From contig JAITAM010000069.1 in assembly GCA_031284085.1 (NCBI GenBank), forward strand, positions 1 through 7,833: a stretch of 7,833 nt of DNA. Reading direction: 5' to 3'. Below, piece after piece: positions 6,566-7,833 of this stretch. Below the pieces are notes generated by a model. It was not told the DNA's origin. It searched no databases and was given only the letters and a program-made list of their open reading frames with translations. Source of the DNA: Spirochaetaceae bacterium. GTDB taxonomy: Bacteria > Spirochaetota > Spirochaetia > Treponematales > Breznakiellaceae. A program made the position numbers and the translations under genes. The first letter of the stretch is position 1; every line of letters begins with the position of its first letter.

Positions 6566-7348
6566 TTATTGGCTCTCATCCTCGACCAGTATCCACGCCT
6601 CTTCGGTACAACGAAGCAGCCCGGCAGATGAAACAAACGTATTAGCACCAGCGCTAAGAAAAGCGATCAATGCTCCCTCCTTGTATTCCAATGCCGGTGC
6701 AAAAGGAGATACTCCAATCCAAGGCCCCGGCGCTACCGGAAAAAGCATCTTTTTCCGTGCCTGAAGGACAAGAGCACGCCGGTCAAAACCCGATTGTACA
6801 AACCGTGCGCCTAATGCTTGCCAATCCACTTGCCAAAGATCGGCTCTAACCTCTTCTTTCAATGTATCGCCGCTTCGTAGTTCACGAAAGCCGACCCAAT
6901 TAAAGTACACAGGAAGACGGCTGAAGGCTTTGGTTTTTTCAGTGCCGGCATGAGCGGCAAGCTCGTGGTAAAGCGTTGCATCAATACCGCCGCTCCAGCT
7001 CAACACAATAGCGCCGCCCTCGACATCGACATCGAATGGAAATAACGCACCTGCCGGCTTCATCACGCCCGGTAACAAGCCGCTGCCGGGCCAGTAAGGA
7101 TAAGCTAAAATCGGTGTGGTCCACTCCTGCATGACTGCGATGTCCACGTAAGCGCCGGTGCCGTCGTAGTCTAAATACTCTTTTGCGCCGGTTTGATTTA
7201 TCCATTCGATGCGCCAACGAGGTGTGCTGAGTATGCCTTTCCACGTATCCGGTAATGCGGGCAATACAACTCGGTATGAAGGAGGAAGGATCTCGGTACA
7301 AGAACAAAAAACCGCTATAACCCATAAGAAAAGAACTGGTAGTTTCAT
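6566..7348 (-). CDS. predicted lipoprotein of unknown function
   Basis: The product is 260 aa. The signal peptide MKLPVLFLWVIAVFCSC carries a lipobox FCSC with C17 as the predicted lipidated residue (C15 is a less likely alternative), so it should sit in the envelope. The mature protein is rich in tryptophan and aromatic residues (RWRIEWINQTG, MQEWTTPILAYPYWPGSG, DLWQVDWQALG) and looks globular, with no internal TM helix. I do not recognise the family. HELAAH at 128-133 resembles a zinc-protease HExxH but has one residue too many. Start ATG (complement of 7346-7348) is backed by AAAGGAG at 7355-7361 with 6 nt spacing. It stands alone, convergent to ftsY with a 103-nt gap, and should have its own promoter. 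Base composition resembles its neighbours. Confidence 0.85.
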   Translation of the reverse strand: MKLPVLFLWVIAVFCSCTEILPPSYRVVLPALPDTWKGILSTPRWRIEWINQTGAKEYLDYDGTGAYVDIAVMQEWTTPILAYPYWPGSGLLPGVMKPAGALFPFDVDVEGGAIVLSWSGGIDATLYHELAAHAGTEKTKAFSRLPVYFNWVGFRELRSGDTLKEEVRADLWQVDWQALGARFVQSGFDRRALVLQARKKMLFPVAPGPWIGVSPFAPALEYKEGALIAFLSAGANTFVSSAGLLRCTEEAWILVEDESQ

Positions 7349-7369
7349 GACAAACTCCTTTGTTTTGAT

Positions 7370-7389
7370 CGTCTCTTGAAAGAGAGACG
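7370..7389. promoter_or_regulatory. 7-bp inverted repeat, possible operator or leader hairpin
   Basis: CGTCTCT (7370-7376) and AGAGACG (7383-7389) form a perfect inverted repeat with a 6-nt spacer. It lies 8 nt upstream of the AAAGGAG site of the minus-strand lipoprotein gene. If the predicted promoter at 7391-7418 is right, the repeat spans the transcription start, a typical place for an operator or a 5'-end hairpin. Confidence 0.45.
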
Positions 7390-7390
7390 C

Positions 7391-7418
7391 ATTGTTTTAC
7401 TGTATATAACGGGTTCAA
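7391..7418 (-). promoter_or_regulatory. candidate promoter of the minus-strand lipoprotein gene
   Basis: On the minus strand, TTGAAC (complement of 7413-7418) and AACAAT (complement of 7391-7396) are 16 nt apart, each matching 4 of 6 sigma-70 consensus bases. An AT-rich TTATATA lies between them and could instead supply a -10. The region is the right distance upstream of the lipoprotein start. No other promoter-like pair was better. Confidence 0.3.
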
Positions 7419-7470
7419 AGTGCTTTATTGCTTCAATAGTGGGGATATTATTTGTAATAATTCGTAGGCA

Positions 7471-7574
7471 CAGCCGCAGGCTGTTTCAGAGGTTGTTGTA
7501 ACGGGAGAGGCGTACGGCTTTTCAGCCACAGGCTGTATCAAAGGTTGCTGTAACGGGAGAGGCGTACGGCTTTT
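7471..7574. repeat. tandem pair of 52-bp repeat units (A and B)
   Basis: Unit A (7471-7522) and unit B (7523-7574) abut exactly and differ at only 4 of 52 positions; the last 26 bp are identical. Each begins with CAGCCgCAGGCTG or CAGCCaCAGGCTG, a 5-bp stem with a 3-nt loop, and ends with GTACGGCTTTT. A period of 52 is not a multiple of 3, so the pair cannot be one in-frame protein repeat. The module looks like a non-coding intergenic repeat; whether it recurs elsewhere in the genome cannot be seen here. Confidence 0.9.
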
Positions 7575-7833
7575 TGCCTGATAGAAGCGGGGCAGAGGTC
7601 TGACCTGCTTCTGGGTTAGAGGTCTCAGCCGCAGGCTGTTTCAAAGGTTCTTGTATCGGGAGTGGCGTGGCGCACGGCTTTTTGCCTGCAAACAGGCCGG
7701 CCGGCAAGCCAGCGAGGTTCAAAGGCTCGGCGCTGTATCGGAAGCAGAGGTAACCGGAGGTCTGTCCCCTCAAAAAGATTTTAGCAAGCGGCGTCCGCCC
7801 TATGGCAGGACTAAATTCCGATTCCCAATCGAG
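7522..7833 (-). CDS. doubtful partial open frame through the repeats
   Basis: A minus-strand frame is open from the window edge (7833) to TGA at 7522-7524, 103 codons. An internal ATG would be lacking; the only in-window start candidate is a TTG-type codon at 7771-7773. The translation is rich in Pro, Ala, Gly and Lys, and repeats GKKP with CATPLPIQEP in one copy and YASPVTATFD in the other, because units C and B fall 108 nt apart in the same frame. The next unit, A, is out of frame and closes the ORF. It could be the C terminus of a repetitive protein, but the unit length and the equally open plus strand make a spurious ORF in a dispersed repeat more likely. Confidence 0.15.
   Translation of the reverse strand, partial: LDWESEFSPAIGRTPLAKIFLRGQTSGYLCFRYSAEPLNLAGLPAGLFAGKKPCATPLPIQEPLKQPAAETSNPEAGQTSAPLLSGKKPYASPVTATFDTACG
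7583..7612. repeat. inverted repeat between repeat units B and C
   Basis: AGAAGC (7583-7588) pairs with GCTTCT (7607-7612). Inside, AGGT (7596-7599) pairs with ACCT (7603-7606), leaving a 7-nt bulge on the 5' side. GAGGTCT from this hairpin recurs in the next unit boundary and again near 7757, suggesting shuffled copies of short modules. Confidence 0.45.
7626..7682. repeat. third repeat unit (C) with a 5-nt insertion
   Basis: This unit starts with the same CAGCCGCAGGCTG and ends with ACGGCTTTT, like units A and B. It has several substitutions and a 5-nt insertion in the GGCG...ACGG part, giving 57 bp. It is separated from unit B by 51 nt. Units B and C are both followed by TGCCTG, so the copied module may extend a few bases past the T tract. 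In unit C this GCCTG (7684-7688) forms a hairpin with CAGGC (7693-7697). Confidence 0.8.

Noticed and set aside
6462..6764. Plus-strand 100-codon ORF starting at ATG that overlaps the ftsY stop
   Set aside because: Two thirds lie antisense to the minus-strand lipoprotein gene, which has a lipobox and a good ribosome-binding site. The ORF has low-complexity composition and no recognisable motif.
6950..6967. HELAAH in the minus-strand lipoprotein as a zinc-protease motif
   Set aside because: The spacing is HExxxH, not HExxH, and no third ligand or supporting context was seen.
6981..7418. 145-codon minus-strand ORF overlapping the lipoprotein gene in another frame
   Set aside because: It has no ribosome-binding site or recognisable motif and overlaps a gene with a clear signal peptide.
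7471..7682. CRISPR array
   Set aside because: Units A and B abut with no spacer, units are longer than usual CRISPR repeats, and no cas genes are present.

Overview
The window looks like spirochaete chromosome, most likely a Treponema of intermediate GC content. The reasons are two lipoproteins with spirochaete-style lipoboxes (LGSC and FCSC), a periplasm-facing protein with PEGA-like repeats, a minimal FtsY without an acidic A domain, and GTG initiation. The genus is inferred from this overall picture, not from a database match.

Layout. A GTG-started phoH-family ATPase gene (45-1007) opens the window and may overlap the end of an upstream gene. A leader of about 230 nt follows. It holds a terminator-like hairpin (1142-1163), a strong Shine-Dalgarno with no start codon at the right distance (1174-1180), and a 7-codon mini-ORF whose stop overlaps the next start. 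Then comes pgpH (1237-3441), a membrane 7TMR-HD phosphodiesterase expected to hydrolyse cyclic di-AMP. After it lie a small lipoprotein gene (3506-4117), a signal-peptide/coiled-coil/PEGA-like/two-TM protein gene (4111-5568, overlapping by 7 nt), and ftsY (5608-6462), the SRP receptor. The four genes pgpH to ftsY have gaps of 64, -7 and 39 nt and look like one transcription unit. A lipoprotein gene of unknown function (6566-7348) runs convergently on the minus strand. Its upstream region has a possible promoter and a 7-bp inverted repeat near the predicted transcription start.

The last 400 nt (about 7430-7833) contain no confident gene. They hold a cluster of 52-57 bp repeat units (two in perfect tandem, a third 51 nt away with a 5-nt insertion) among short inverted repeats and shuffled fragments. 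A minus-strand frame of 103 codons stays open from the window edge through two units. This could be a repetitive gene tail, but a dispersed intergenic repeat is more likely.

How the genes work together. PhoH next to PgpH is a familiar bacterial arrangement, but ybeY, its usual third member, is not here. The rest of the unit concerns the cell envelope: a lipoprotein, an envelope-anchored PEGA-like protein and FtsY, which delivers membrane proteins to the translocon. No complete novel defence or mobile system is visible. The least explained parts are the right-end repeat cluster, the pgpH leader and the uncharacterised lipoprotein/PEGA-like pair.
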